Source of the DNA: Sphingomonas faeni
GTDB lineage: Bacteria; Pseudomonadota; Alphaproteobacteria; Sphingomonadales; Sphingomonadaceae
Assembly: GCF_030817315.1 (NCBI RefSeq)
Contig: NZ_JAUSZF010000001.1
Span: forward strand, 3,181,001 to 3,245,000
Length of the DNA stretch: 64,000 bases
Reading direction: 5' to 3'
This document shows, one piece after another, positions 43,886-53,190 of the stretch. A program made the position numbers and the translations under genes. The first letter of the stretch is position 1. Each line of letters starts with the position of its first letter. The notes under the pieces were generated by a model. That model saw only the letters and a list, made by a program, of their open reading frames with translations. It was not told where the DNA came from and searched no databases.

Positions 43886-46232
43886 ATGGTGCCGATGGCA
43901 TTGCTTGGCATCGAAATCGCGATCCGGGGGGATGCTTTGCTCAAACGTTTTCAGTTACTTCGCAATGTCGGTCAGTACGCTTCAGTCAGTGCGGGCGCAC
44001 AGATCCCGCTCTCGACGCTAACGCTGATTTATGGTGAGAACGGACGCGGCAAGACGACCATTTCGTCCGTGCTGCGCTCGCTCGGCACGGGCGATCCGAG
44101 CCATGTGCTGGAGCGTCACCGCCTTGGGGCAGCACACCCGCCGCACATCGTGCTGGCCTTTGCCGGGGGCGTCACTGCGCAGTTTCAGAATGGCGTTTGG
44201 TCGGCCCCTATGCCGCGTTTTGCCATCTTCGATGATGCCTTTATCGCCGCGAATGTCTGCTCGGGCGTCGAGGTCGAAGCGGGTCACCGCCAGAACCTGC
44301 ACGAACTAATCCTTGGCGCGCAGGGCGTGACGCTCAATGCGGCGCTGCAGGGCCACGTGGCGCGCATCGAGGAGCACAACCGGGCGCTGACGCTGAAAGC
44401 AAACGCCATCCCGGCGCCTGCGCGCGGCAGCCTAAACGTGGATGATTTCTGCGCTCTCGCTGCGGATCCCGACATCGAGGCTTCGATTACCACGGCCGAG
44501 CGCAACCTTGCGGCCGCACGCTCTGCAGATGCGATCCGCCAGCAGGCGAGCTTTGCGCCCATCACACTTCCCATCTTCGAAGCTGATGGCATCGCCGCGC
44601 TTCTGGCCCGGACACTGCCGGACCTCGAGGCCGAGGCCGCTGCACAGGTGCGGGTGCAGCTGCGCAGCCTGGGCCGGGGCGGCGAGACATGGGTGTCCGA
44701 TGGGATGACCCGTATTGCTGGCGCGTCGGTGAAGCGGGAGCACGAGGCTTGCCCGTTCTGTGCGCAGGATTTGGATGGCTCCCCCCTCATTGCGCACTAT
44801 CGCGCCTTTTTCAGCCAAGCCTACGACGGTCTGAAATTGGCGATCACGGCGACGGGCCAGGGTATCAACACGACCCATGGCGGCGAAGTGCCGGCCGCTT
44901 TCGAACGGGCCGTGCGCATAGCCGCACAGTGGCGTACTTTCTGGAATGAATTCACCGACGTTCCCGAAGTCGAGGTGGATACGGCTGCTGTCCTACGAGC
45001 TTGGACGCGCTGCACGCGAGGCGGTCCTGACGTTGCTGCGCGCCAAGGCGTTATCGCCACTTGAAGCAATGACGCTGGCACCCGAAACCCATGCCCTCAT
45101 TCAGGAATATGATGCCCGCCGTGCTGAGGTTGCGGCGCTGTCGGCCGCGCTGCAGGCGTGCAACCTGCCGATCGCCGTCGTGAAGGAACAGGCGGCAAAC
45201 GCCGATGTCGGCGCGCGTGCGGCTGACATCGCCCGCCTGCAGGCCGTTGGCGCGCGCCATAGCAATCCAGTCAAGGACCTCTGCGAGGATTACCTTCTTG
45301 AGAAGGCGGGCAAGACCGCCACGGAAACTTTGCGCGCGCAGGCTCGGACGGCACTCAACAACTATCGCCAAAACATCTTTCCCGCCTATGAGGCGGCTAT
45401 CAACACGTACCTGCAGCGCTTTAATGCCGGGTTCCGGCTGGCCTCTGTCAGCGCCCAGAACACCCGCGGCGGATCCTCATGCTCTTACAGCGTCGTCATC
45501 AACAATGTGCAGGTGGCGCTGACCGCGAATGCCGGTCCCGCCTTCCGCAACACCTTGAGCGCCGGCGACCGCAACACGCTTGCGCTCGCTTTCTTCTTTG
45601 CGTCGCTCGACCAGGATCCGCAGCTGGCGCAGAAGATCCTCGTCATCGACGATCCCATGACGAGCCTCGACGAGCACCGTTCCATAACCACCGTACAGGA
45701 GATGCGCCGCATGCAGGCGCGGGCCAGCCAGATCATCGTGCTTTCGCATTCCAAGCCCTTCCTGTGCCAGCTTTGGGAAGGCGCCACCCCGGCCGTCCGG
45801 CAAGCGCTGCTGATCCAGCGCGATACCGTGGGCTCGACGCTGGCGGTCTGGGACGTGAACCAGGACTGCATCACCGAACACGACAGACGCCACGCGTTCG
45901 TTCAGCAATACCTGCAGGCGGCGAATCCGGCAGCTGAGCGGCGGGTCGCGGTCGCGCTGCGCCATATCCTCGAAGCCTTCATGCGCGTCGCCTATCCGGC
46001 CGCATTCCCGCCCGGCATGCTACTTGGGCCGTACCTCGGGATTTGTCAGCAGCGGGTGGGCCAGCAAAACCAGCTGCTAAGCCAAGCCGACATCGACGAA
46101 CTACGCGCGCTGCTCGTCTACGTGAACCGCTTTCACCACGATGCCAACGCCGCCTACGAGACGGAAGCGATCAACGACCAGGAGCTAACGCATTTCAGCG
46201 AGCGCGTGCTCGCGTTCGCGCGCCGGAGCTAG
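43886..46232 (+). pseudogene. AAA_13-type ATPase (RloC/PrrC-like class), interrupted by a frameshift
   Basis: The first frame (43886-45064) carries Walker A YGENGRGKTT and a zinc-hook-like CPFCAQDL, and the second (to 46232) carries the ABC-type LSAGDRNTLALAFF, Walker B KILVIDDPMTSLDEHR and a switch histidine LSHSKPF. The end (VNRFHHDANAAYETEAIND) matches AAA_13 proteins rather than a PrrC nuclease. Joined, it would be ~780 aa, a normal length. The break is near 45003-45012, where TGGACGCGCTGCACGC has one extra base. Such coiled-coil ATPases often act in phage defence. It is either inactivated or mis-assembled. Confidence 0.8.
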
Positions 46233-46488
46233 TCAGATGTGGACCAAAAGCGCCTTTGCCGCCGGTACACAACCGCCGATGATTTGCTTAGGGTCTTGAT
46301 GTCCGAGAGTCGCGGTCATACCGTCCGTCACGAAAAGCAGGTATGCCTTCTCCCTCGTGAACGGCAGCTCGCTAACGCTGACTGCCCGAAGGCAGCCATT
46401 ACCGTTTCCACCAGAAAACGGTCCGTCGGCCCCTGCTCCACAGCCTGAACGAACGTCCGGTTACGCCGATCGCTGCCCGAAAACGGCC

Positions 46489-46555
46489 GGACCGCTTTCC
46501 TCCCTATTCCGGCCATTCCGCTTAACGCCCAACCCGGCCATTCCCAAAATTCGAT
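46489..46555. repeat. Dispersed intergenic repeat, copy 5
   Basis: It carries CCGCTTTCCTCCCTATTCCGG, shortened here to its left half, then CCCGGCCATTCCCAAAATTCG. The last bases touch the 3' end of the following gene. Confidence 0.5.
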
Positions 46556-46558
46556 GGG

Positions 46559-47293
46559 TTAGAACCAGACCAGCCGCATCCAAGCTACTTTTTGACCACG
46601 CTTGCCTTCGCCGATCAGCGTTAGGTGATAGGCTTGAGTATGAAGGTCGGGCAGTTGTGAAATAGCTCCTAACCGAACGGGCAATGTCGCAAGGATAAGG
46701 AACCGTTTGCCGTCGAAGGCGACGACCAGCGACCGCTCTGTCAGGTCTTCGGCGTTCCATACCCCAACCGAAGTGTAGCCGTCCCGATAAACGTTGCCAT
46801 CGGCTGCAACGAAACGGTAGCCAACGATATTTGGTGTCACGGCAGGCCGCGCCGGGACAAAATCATTCACGTAACCGCTGTTCCCGATGCGAGCGTTGGA
46901 AGTGCCCACGATGCCGCTTTTTTCTTGGATACTGGTCCATGAAAACCAGCATCCCGATGTTCGCGAGTGCACTGCGCCAGGAGAGAGATCAAAGTCGGTA
47001 AAGCGTGGGTCAGATGAGTGCAGCATCAACGCCCAACTATAACGAAGCTGATCCACGCGTGGCTCACCGGGATCTGGCCAGCCGGGATGTGCCCGATAGC
47101 TGCCCCCCAGCATCTCAACTGTTAGGGGAGCGGCGGTGATCGCAACAGGTTCCCCAAAGTGACCCGGGCACGCCGGCTTTGGCATGATCGTGGTGGCAGA
47201 ATTGGAAGTTTGTGCGGTCGCAGAGGCCGCGATCAACCTCGCAACGATTATAAGTATAGTGCGAGCAAGCATGGCGTAACGTAACACGTGCAA
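46559..47293 (-). CDS. Hypothetical exported protein
   Basis: This 244-aa protein has a signal peptide at the N-terminus (ARTILIIVARLIAASATAQ). The mature part has no recognised motif; it contains SGCWFSWTSIQEKSG and ends in beta-like strands (LVVAFDGKRFLILATLP). It is less GC-rich than the core genes. It is a single gene between repeat copies 5 and 6. The start may be ATG 47293 or 47272. Confidence 0.6.
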   Translation of the reverse strand: MHVLRYAMLARTILIIVARLIAASATAQTSNSATTIMPKPACPGHFGEPVAITAAPLTVEMLGGSYRAHPGWPDPGEPRVDQLRYSWALMLHSSDPRFTDFDLSPGAVHSRTSGCWFSWTSIQEKSGIVGTSNARIGNSGYVNDFVPARPAVTPNIVGYRFVAADGNVYRDGYTSVGVWNAEDLTERSLVVAFDGKRFLILATLPVRLGAISQLPDLHTQAYHLTLIGEGKRGQKVAWMRLVWF

Positions 47294-47394
47294 GCTCGTG
47301 CGCTAGAGGGCGTCACTCGCTAGCTTCCCATTGCTGTTTTGATGCAAACTTGTGATTTTGCCATTAGGAATGTCAAATGAGATCGGGAAACCAC

Positions 47395-47457
47395 AGTCGG
47401 CTGTTTCCAACCCGGCCATTCCCGAAACTCGATCGCTCGCGAGAAAGCCGGTTCGAC
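47395..47457. repeat. Dispersed intergenic repeat, copy 6
   Basis: It carries CCCGGCCATTCCCGAAACTCG, one base longer than the core shown by other copies, and then GAGAAAGCCGG. It is preceded by GGAATGTC at ~47367. Confidence 0.55.
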
Positions 47458-47561
47458 AGCGTACGGTCGACTAGGTTAGCTCCGAACTGCCAAACTCGTG
47501 ACAAATACGGATGCTTACCTCTCCCAGTTGCCCTGCGGCGATCGGCCGCTAAAGTCACTGA

Positions 47562-48107
47562 ATGATCGACATGTCCCCAGTTTCACCACATTCTTATCCA
47601 TCGACCCTGACGCAGAAGTTGCTACAATGCGGTCTTCGGAATGGTAAGTTCGCGGTCGAGTACGATCATGACTTACAAGGATATGAAATTATAATTGCGC
47701 ATGAGGCAGGAGTAACATGCGAGCAATTTGATTGTGTGCGTGAGGTAGCTGGCACCGAGTTAGTGACCTTTCACGACGCTAAATTGCAGCAGGCGTATGA
47801 CGCCAGAGTGCGTGAGATTGAGATGCCAGGTAAACTTGCTGCTGCCCGCGCCAAACTCGAAAAGTATGGTGTCCTAGCAAACTTTCCCGAACGGCGTAAT
47901 TTTATATCTGACGAACTATTTGCCGCAGCCTTGGAGCGCCAATGTGGACTGGAGGTAGGCTCCGTTTTCCTTAAAACTCGTTCGGGGTTAACATTTCACC
48001 CGAGCGTTGACGTCAAAGAAAAAGAGCAATGCCTAGACTGTGTCGTAGACGTGATAATGTATGTCGCTGCGAAGGGCGAAGTCTTCAAGTGTGGCTTTTC
48101 AGGGTAG
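47562..48107 (+). CDS. Hypothetical protein
   Basis: This 181-aa soluble protein is rich in charged helices (KLAAARAKLEKYGVLANF) and has a cysteine pair near the end (CLDC). Codon use is AT-leaning compared with its neighbours, a sign of recent transfer. No family is recognised. It is a single gene between repeat copies 6 and 7. Confidence 0.6.
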   Translation: MIDMSPVSPHSYPSTLTQKLLQCGLRNGKFAVEYDHDLQGYEIIIAHEAGVTCEQFDCVREVAGTELVTFHDAKLQQAYDARVREIEMPGKLAAARAKLEKYGVLANFPERRNFISDELFAAALERQCGLEVGSVFLKTRSGLTFHPSVDVKEKEQCLDCVVDVIMYVAAKGEVFKCGFSG

Positions 48108-48202
48108 CGAAGATTCCTAGGCTAATGGGGTTAGCAGCTGGTTACCCCATCGGGCGCACTAGTCTAGCGGGCATCACCTTCCGGCAAGGCCGCTGCTAAC
48201 GC

Positions 48203-48240
48203 AACGTCCGCTTTCCTCTCCATCCCGGCTATTCCGTTCA
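48203..48240. repeat. Dispersed intergenic repeat, copy 7 (left half)
   Basis: It begins AACGTCCGCTTTCCTCTCC and runs to CGGCTATTCCG. The right half is not visible. A hairpin ATGGGGT...ACCCCAT lies just before it at 48125-48150. Confidence 0.5.
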
Positions 48241-48319
48241 CACCTGTTTGTTGCAGTTCAGGTCAGCTCGGCTTGCTCGAAAGCGGTCCTTCGTTCAGCT
48301 TCGGGCCTATTCGGCTAAG

Positions 48320-48742
48320 CTAGGTAGCGTCATCCGGACCATAGATGTCGAGATCAAGCAGGAGGCCCCTCTCGCTAAGGCGGGCGAGCGTCTCGGAACG
48401 CAAGGTCAACCCTTCGTTCCCGCTCGCGAGGAACAAGCCACAGAACACCCTCCCGCGAAACAGGTGCGACAACGATCGCCATACTGAGCAGTCGTCTGAT
48501 AAGCCGTCTAGAAGATCGTTGATTTGGCCATCCAGATCAGCCGGCTCGCGTCGTTCAGCCACCATGCGCCACGAGCCTCGCGTAGCGACCTTTTCTGCTC
48601 CAGTGCTAGTGCGCCACGTTCCGCCCGTCCGCACCCCTACAGTCGGCTCAGCGCCGAGAGCAGTCGTGATCGCTATCGGATCGAGGTCATCGCCGAAGAA
48701 GCCGACCGAAGCTGCCGATTTGTGAAGAGCACCCATCGGCAT
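48320..48742 (-). CDS. DUF4279-family protein
   Basis: This 140-aa protein shows the layout of DUF4279: an N-terminal SVGFFGDDLDPIAITTALG with the conserved FGDDLDP, a GVRTGGTW strand, and the ending LSERGLLLDLDIYG. The family is common as single genes on accessory DNA and its role is unknown, though some members are suspected immunity proteins. It is a lone gene on the minus strand between repeat copies 7 and 8. Confidence 0.75.
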   Translation of the reverse strand: MPMGALHKSAASVGFFGDDLDPIAITTALGAEPTVGVRTGGTWRTSTGAEKVATRGSWRMVAERREPADLDGQINDLLDGLSDDCSVWRSLSHLFRGRVFCGLFLASGNEGLTLRSETLARLSERGLLLDLDIYGPDDAT

Positions 48743-48780
48743 CTAATCGCATGAACCGTCGTGCGCCGCCAGAAGCGGAC

Positions 48781-48870
48781 TAACCGCTCTCCTTCCATCC
48801 CGGACATTCCCGAAATTCGATCGTTTTTGGGAAAGCCGGCTAGGTCACTATTCGCCTACTTGCGGACATT
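48781..48870. repeat. Dispersed intergenic repeat, copy 8 (most complete)
   Basis: It carries CCGGACATTCCCGAAATTCG, then ATCGTTTTTGGGAAAGCCGG, and ends with TTGCGGACATT. TTCCCGAAA and TTTGGGAA can pair to a hairpin. This copy defines the family core. Confidence 0.7.
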
Positions 48871-48894
48871 GAAGCCGCGTATCATACCCTGCGT

Positions 48895-49185
48895 ATGCGC
48901 ATCGCCAACGTTCTAATTATGGTAGCAACCTCAATATGGGGATTGATACTAATCGCGGGATTCTCGGTTTACTCTGGGGCAAAGAGCCTGCATTTGCCGG
49001 ACCTGCCTAACTCCGGACAGATTACCTATTATCTTGGCATCCCTGCTGCCTTTCTAATTACCATTTTGACATGCGCGGTCCTAGCTAATAGCTTTAGGCG
49101 TGGGGCTAAAGGACTTGCGCTATTAGCCTTTATTAGCAGTGTGTACGCGATGCCACACATGTTGTTTTTTACCGGGGGAATTTGA
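48895..49185 (+). CDS. Small membrane protein
   Basis: This 96-aa protein has three hydrophobic segments: VLIMVATSIWGLILIAGFSV, ITYYLGIPAAFLITILTCAVL and LALLAFISSVYAMPHMLFF. No family is recognised. It lies exactly between repeat copies 8 and 9, 24 bases from one and 15 from the other. Confidence 0.6.
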   Translation: MRIANVLIMVATSIWGLILIAGFSVYSGAKSLHLPDLPNSGQITYYLGIPAAFLITILTCAVLANSFRRGAKGLALLAFISSVYAMPHMLFFTGGI

Positions 49186-49199
49186 TAAGTCTAGATTGG

Positions 49200-49291
49200 C
49201 ATGTTCGCCTTCCTCCCCAACCCGGCTATTACCGAAATTCGATTATGATCAAGAAAATTGTTTGGCCGAAAGCGCCCAATTAGCGGACATT
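49200..49291. repeat. Dispersed intergenic repeat, copy 9
   Basis: It begins CATGTTCGCCTTCCTCCCC and ends AGCGGACATT, so both terminal sequences are present in one 92-base unit. The central part has CCGAAATTCG and GGCCGAAAGC. Confidence 0.65.
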
Positions 49292-49402
49292 TAGTCCTGC
49301 TGATTCAAGACTACCCAATCACGCAAAGCTACGGCATCGTAATAGGCGTTGTGCGGAACTTGTACTCTCCGCTAGAATTCGACCCGAAAGGCGAAAAGCG
49401 AA

Positions 49403-50422
49403 GTGAGTTTGATGGCTGGGAGAGGGGCAGGACCGCGTGCGCGCCTGTTTTGCTACGATCGTCGGATCGCGATCAATACTGCGCGCGCTACTCTTTCGAG
49501 TTGGCATGACCGGCTGATCGCGGCAACGATGCTGTTATTCGCTTTCGCGGCCGCGCGTTCATGGCTTTTGGATCGCGCATGGCCGATCGCCGCATGGACA
49601 GCCTTCGGTGCCGGCATATTGATCGGTCTGACCGCCGGCCGTCAAATCGCGATGAGGCTTGCGTTTCAATCCTTCGATGGGCCTTTGGCGGCTGACGCCC
49701 TGTGTCCAGCGCTCCGCGAGCGTTACCTAATCGCATGGTGTACGATCGGGCTGACACTGCTGGCAATTTTCACGGTCATAGCCCGCCCATCCCTGCTGAT
49801 TGCCAGTCTACCCGGCTATCTGATTGGTGCATTCGTCGGGCATGTAACAGGTAACTTCTTCATAGCCGGCTTTGGCTCGGGCAAGGCGGGGTTCGGCCGG
49901 GTGCTCCGATCATGGATTCATCGACCCGGCGCCGGAATCCTCGCTGCCGCCATATTGCTTCTGTCACTGGCGTTTACGGCTCAATACCTACGGGGTGACG
50001 CCTTGTTTGTAGTCGCTGGTATCGAGACCGCCCTATCCGGGTTGGCGCTGACGATCGTCGATGACAGCAACGTCCGCTTCCAGACGATCGCAGGGCGGGG
50101 CGCATGGCGCATCATCGGTCGCCAAGCGCGCGGTGCGATGCTCTTCGTCGGTATAGCGGCACCGGTCTGCGCTTTCGCATTCGGACCTGCCCTCGCCCTC
50201 GTCGTTGCGGCAACCTCAATCGCGACGCTGCTTCTGATGGCAATGCGAACCCTCGCCTATCGTATCCACGGCAAGGGCTTCGCCGATTTCATCGTTTCGA
50301 TGTTGACGGGACTGCTCATTCTTACGGCTTTCTCCATGCCGATCGTCCTGCCATTCGTCGGCATTGCCATCCTGTGGCAGTTGCAGCGCCGCTCGGCGGC
50401 AAGGACCTGGTTGCTTGCATGA
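49403..50422 (+). CDS. ABC-transporter membrane protein
   Basis: This protein of up to 339 aa has about eight hydrophobic segments (e.g. LIAATMLLFAFAAARSWLL, GILAAAILLLSLAFTAQYL, FADFIVSMLTGLLILTAF). Its stop overlaps the start of an ABC ATPase gene by 4 bases, so it is the likely membrane partner. The translation start is uncertain: GTG 49403, ATG 49412 or GTG 49436. No substrate-binding protein is present, which favours an exporter. Confidence 0.75.
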   Translation: MSLMAGRGAGPRARLFCYDRRIAINTARATLSSWHDRLIAATMLLFAFAAARSWLLDRAWPIAAWTAFGAGILIGLTAGRQIAMRLAFQSFDGPLAADALCPALRERYLIAWCTIGLTLLAIFTVIARPSLLIASLPGYLIGAFVGHVTGNFFIAGFGSGKAGFGRVLRSWIHRPGAGILAAAILLLSLAFTAQYLRGDALFVVAGIETALSGLALTIVDDSNVRFQTIAGRGAWRIIGRQARGAMLFVGIAAPVCAFAFGPALALVVAATSIATLLLMAMRTLAYRIHGKGFADFIVSMLTGLLILTAFSMPIVLPFVGIAILWQLQRRSAARTWLLA

Positions 50423-51147
50423 AACCGATCATCGACCTCACTGCCGTATCGGTCGAGCGCACGGGCGAGCGTGTCGTTCGCCACGTTGACCTGCGGGTCA
50501 TCGAAGGATCGTGGTTCGGCCTGATCGGGGCAAACGGGTCGGGTAAGACCAGCCTGCTTCGCGCACTCGCGGGGCGATTGCCATTCGCCGGCGGATCATG
50601 CCGCATTGCCGGCGTGGAGATGATTGCGGATCGGCCGGCGCGAGCGATGCACTTTGGTTTTTCGCCACCAGCTGACACACTGCCCGACGCGCTGCGCGGA
50701 CGCGAGGTGCTGGAACTGGTTGGTGGTAATATCGAGACGATTTGGCTGCGTTTAGGTCCACTCCGCGGGGCGCTCGGTCTGGACGCCTTGCTCGACCGCT
50801 GGATTGGCGACTGCTCGGCTGGTATGCGCCAGCGGATCGCGATCGGCCTTGCGTTCGCGCAAGGCCACACACGAGTGATACTAGACGAGCCCTTCAACTG
50901 GCTCGACCCTGTTGCCGCGTTCGATCTTCGCCAAGCGCTGCGTGCGATGGTCGATAACGGACTGACGCTAATGACCGCGCTTCATGATCTTGGGACGCTT
51001 GCAGTCGCATGTGATGCGGGCATCATGCTTGCCAGCGGTAACGTTGCAATGGCACTCGACAGCCGCCTCCTCGTAACTGCCGCTCAAGATCCACAGGCAT
51101 TCGAACGTCAGACCATCGAGCGGTTGAGGGCAGCATCAGCGCCATAG
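50419..51147 (+). CDS. ABC-transporter ATP-binding protein
   Basis: This 242-aa protein has Walker A GANGSGKTS at ~38-46, a signature CSAGMRQR, Walker B VILDEPFNWLDP and switch histidine TALHDLG. The LSGGQ-type signature is changed to CSAGM, as in many exporters of this branch. It starts inside the permease stop codon. The cargo is unknown; there is no RiPP or lipid gene beside it. Confidence 0.9.
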   Translation: MKPIIDLTAVSVERTGERVVRHVDLRVIEGSWFGLIGANGSGKTSLLRALAGRLPFAGGSCRIAGVEMIADRPARAMHFGFSPPADTLPDALRGREVLELVGGNIETIWLRLGPLRGALGLDALLDRWIGDCSAGMRQRIAIGLAFAQGHTRVILDEPFNWLDPVAAFDLRQALRAMVDNGLTLMTALHDLGTLAVACDAGIMLASGNVAMALDSRLLVTAAQDPQAFERQTIERLRAASAP

Positions 51148-51242
51148 CGACCAGGGCTACCGCCTGCGCTCAACCTTGAGGCCGTTCCCAAAACTCCACC
51201 CCAATCGAGAAAACCAGACCTGCAGAACTCATTCCCGGGCAC

Positions 51243-51710
51243 TTATGGGGCGGGCAGAGTAGGGAGAGGCTCCTTGGCTAGCCTGACAATCTCCGCGGCT
51301 AGATCGTCGGATGATGCTGCCGCCTTAGGCCAATAAATCATGTCGCAGATCGGTACGTTAGGGAAAGTGCGCTCTAGAATACCGAGGCAAAAGCTGCTCC
51401 TTGGTTCGTCCGCAGCTTCGATGACGCCGATGCATTCCGCAACTTCCTGAACGGTAAGGTCGGGGATGCCCGGAGGAGGTCCCATCGCTGCCAACGCCGC
51501 AAAATCACGTTCGCTGGTCCAACTGTACAGGTTGCTAAACGTGACGCTATCATACCCCTGCGATCCCGCCAGCGTATCGGCTTCGGCGATGAGCGCGTCG
51601 CACTCTTCGTCAGCATCCAAACAATCCACGATCCGAAGAATGAGATTCTGCAATGCGTCGATCCGCTCCGGCGGGGGCGTCGGTATCAGCGCCTCAATCC
51701 TGCTGGGCAT
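51243..51710 (-). CDS. Hypothetical protein
   Basis: This 155-aa soluble acidic protein begins MPSRIEALIPTPPPERIDAL. Start ATG 51710 is supported by AGGAGAGG just upstream; the longer reading from 51752 lacks one. It has a helical core (LQNLILRIVDCLDADEECDAL). No family is recognised. It converges with the ABC genes. Confidence 0.65.
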   Translation of the reverse strand: MPSRIEALIPTPPPERIDALQNLILRIVDCLDADEECDALIAEADTLAGSQGYDSVTFSNLYSWTSERDFAALAAMGPPPGIPDLTVQEVAECIGVIEAADEPRSSFCLGILERTFPNVPICDMIYWPKAAASSDDLAAEIVRLAKEPLPTLPAP

Positions 51711-51782
51711 CGAACCTCTCCTAACCGTCGAATAATAGTCGACCATGAACACCGCTGTCGAATAATCTCAATTCATCGAACC

Positions 51783-51843
51783 TCGCTTTTCGTTGCCGAC
51801 ATTCCGTTTCCCATTTCTCGATCGAATTTTGGGAAGCCCGCCG
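51783..51843. repeat. Dispersed intergenic repeat, copy 10
   Basis: It carries GCCGACATTCCGTTTCCCAT, then CTCGATCGAATTTTGGGAAG. It is shifted from the consensus in several places but keeps ACATTCC, TCGATCG and TTTTGGGAA. Confidence 0.5.
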
Positions 51844-52343
51844 CCGCCAACGTGATTTCTCCCGTGTGTCGAGCCAAAGTAGGGAACGGGTGAAGCGCTT
51901 TTGGTATGATGTGACGTTGCCGCGAGACGACTTTTAGCTGCGATCAACGGAGCAGTATCTGGCAAGTCTTAGACAGCACACAACAGCCTTGTTTACTGGT
52001 TCAGGTCTGGACGCCGTCCGGTTCTCTAACGAACAACGGGCCACTCAAGAACGCATAAGGGCGGATTTGCAATAGGCCAGGATGGCGCGAGCAGCGTTAT
52101 CGGGCAGATTACGATGCCCTCTTCGCGTCTCTGTCGTCATCGGACCGCTTAGAAGCGGGCCGGGCTATGGCCACTTGTTCGAGCATCATCACGCCTAAGC
52201 GGTAAGGTCGGGATTGCATGCCCGTCTGCGCCCGGGCCATCCGCGGATGCCCAAAGCAAAGCCGGTGCGACATCCCTTTCAGTATCTTCTAGATCGACCT
52301 ATCGGGCGTCCTTAAGTAGGACTGCGATAAACAAGGATACGCG
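51844..52343. other. Intergenic region
   Basis: No gene is supported in these 500 bases. Short frames here lack codon structure. Nothing repeated or palindromic stands out. Confidence 0.5.
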
Positions 52344-52916
52344 ATGATCGTAGCAGCGCTTGCTCTTGCCGTACTGTCTCCCGCTGACGGCGCGACCCAC
52401 TGCGAATATGATCGATCCGCCATGTTGGCGCTCGATCTTCCGGCGTTCGATCAGGATATGAGTGGGGGATGGCGGACGCTTGAAACGAAAGGCTGTGTCA
52501 AGGAAGCTGCCGATCTGATTCAGGTCTGGCGGAAGGCGCATGGAAGCATGGGACCTGCCGATACCCTCCTCTCATGGCATGAGGGCCAGCTACGGGCCGA
52601 TGTTGGCCAGTATGATGAAGCTATCAGGCTGTTCCAAGCAGGGAGGCATCCCGCAGCTGACGATGCGAAGTGGGGATGGAACCTCTACGTGGACGGAAGC
52701 ATCGCTTTCCTTCGTGGAGATCGCCGGAGGCTGGAAGCTGCTCGTGCACAACTCTCAGCTCTGCCTCGCCCGGCCGAACTCAAGGACGCGGTCGGTCCGG
52801 ACGGCAAACCAAGGACGGTCCGCTGGCCGATGAACATTCGCGTTCTCGACGGCTTCCTCCGTTGCTGGGGGCAGAGCTACAAGAACGCATATCGCTGTCC
52901 CGTACCGAGTTCCTGA
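52344..52916 (+). CDS. Hypothetical exported protein with TPR-like helices
   Basis: This 190-aa protein has a short signal peptide (MIVAALALAVLSPADG). The mature part has helices resembling a tetratricopeptide pair (WHEGQLRADVGQYDEAIRLF and SIAFLRGDRRRLEAARAQL) and cysteines near both ends. No family is recognised. Confidence 0.6.
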   Translation: MIVAALALAVLSPADGATHCEYDRSAMLALDLPAFDQDMSGGWRTLETKGCVKEAADLIQVWRKAHGSMGPADTLLSWHEGQLRADVGQYDEAIRLFQAGRHPAADDAKWGWNLYVDGSIAFLRGDRRRLEAARAQLSALPRPAELKDAVGPDGKPRTVRWPMNIRVLDGFLRCWGQSYKNAYRCPVPSS

Positions 52917-53114
52917 TGCACTTAAGGGCCTTACAGATACGCCCGCCGCTTCTCAATATGAGATCGCATAGAGTTTTGCGAAGCCTGCCGCCTTTTCAAT
53001 CCGTGATCCTAAATTGGAACCCCGGATCCGTCGTCAGGGGCAATCAGAACTGATCCGGCAACTTAAGGCCGTTTAGCCGCTGTCACTTTACAACACTGTG
53101 CGGACCGCATGTTT

Positions 53115-53190
53115 TTAAAAAAGCTTGCGCAGACCCAGCCGGACAGAGCGACCTAACGGATCAATGTACGCGGCTTGGAAACGGTTTGGG
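53115..53190 (-). pseudogene. 3'-end relic of an unknown gene (first of two)
   Basis: On the minus strand it reads FQAAYIDPLGRSVRLGLRKLF then TAA. A second piece ending in FQAAYIDPIGRSLRLGVPK lies at ~58976-59050 on the same strand. Both look like the C-terminus of one outer-membrane barrel-type protein, with the rest lost. Confidence 0.4.

Noticed and set aside
43886..46232. PrrC/RloC anticodon nuclease
   Set aside because: The C-terminal end matches general AAA_13 proteins; no nuclease triad could be pointed out.
33500..49300. Integron-type gene-cassette array
   Set aside because: Single genes separated by repeats suggest it, but the repeats lack paired RYYYAAC/GTTRRRY core sites, gene directions are mixed and no integrase is seen.
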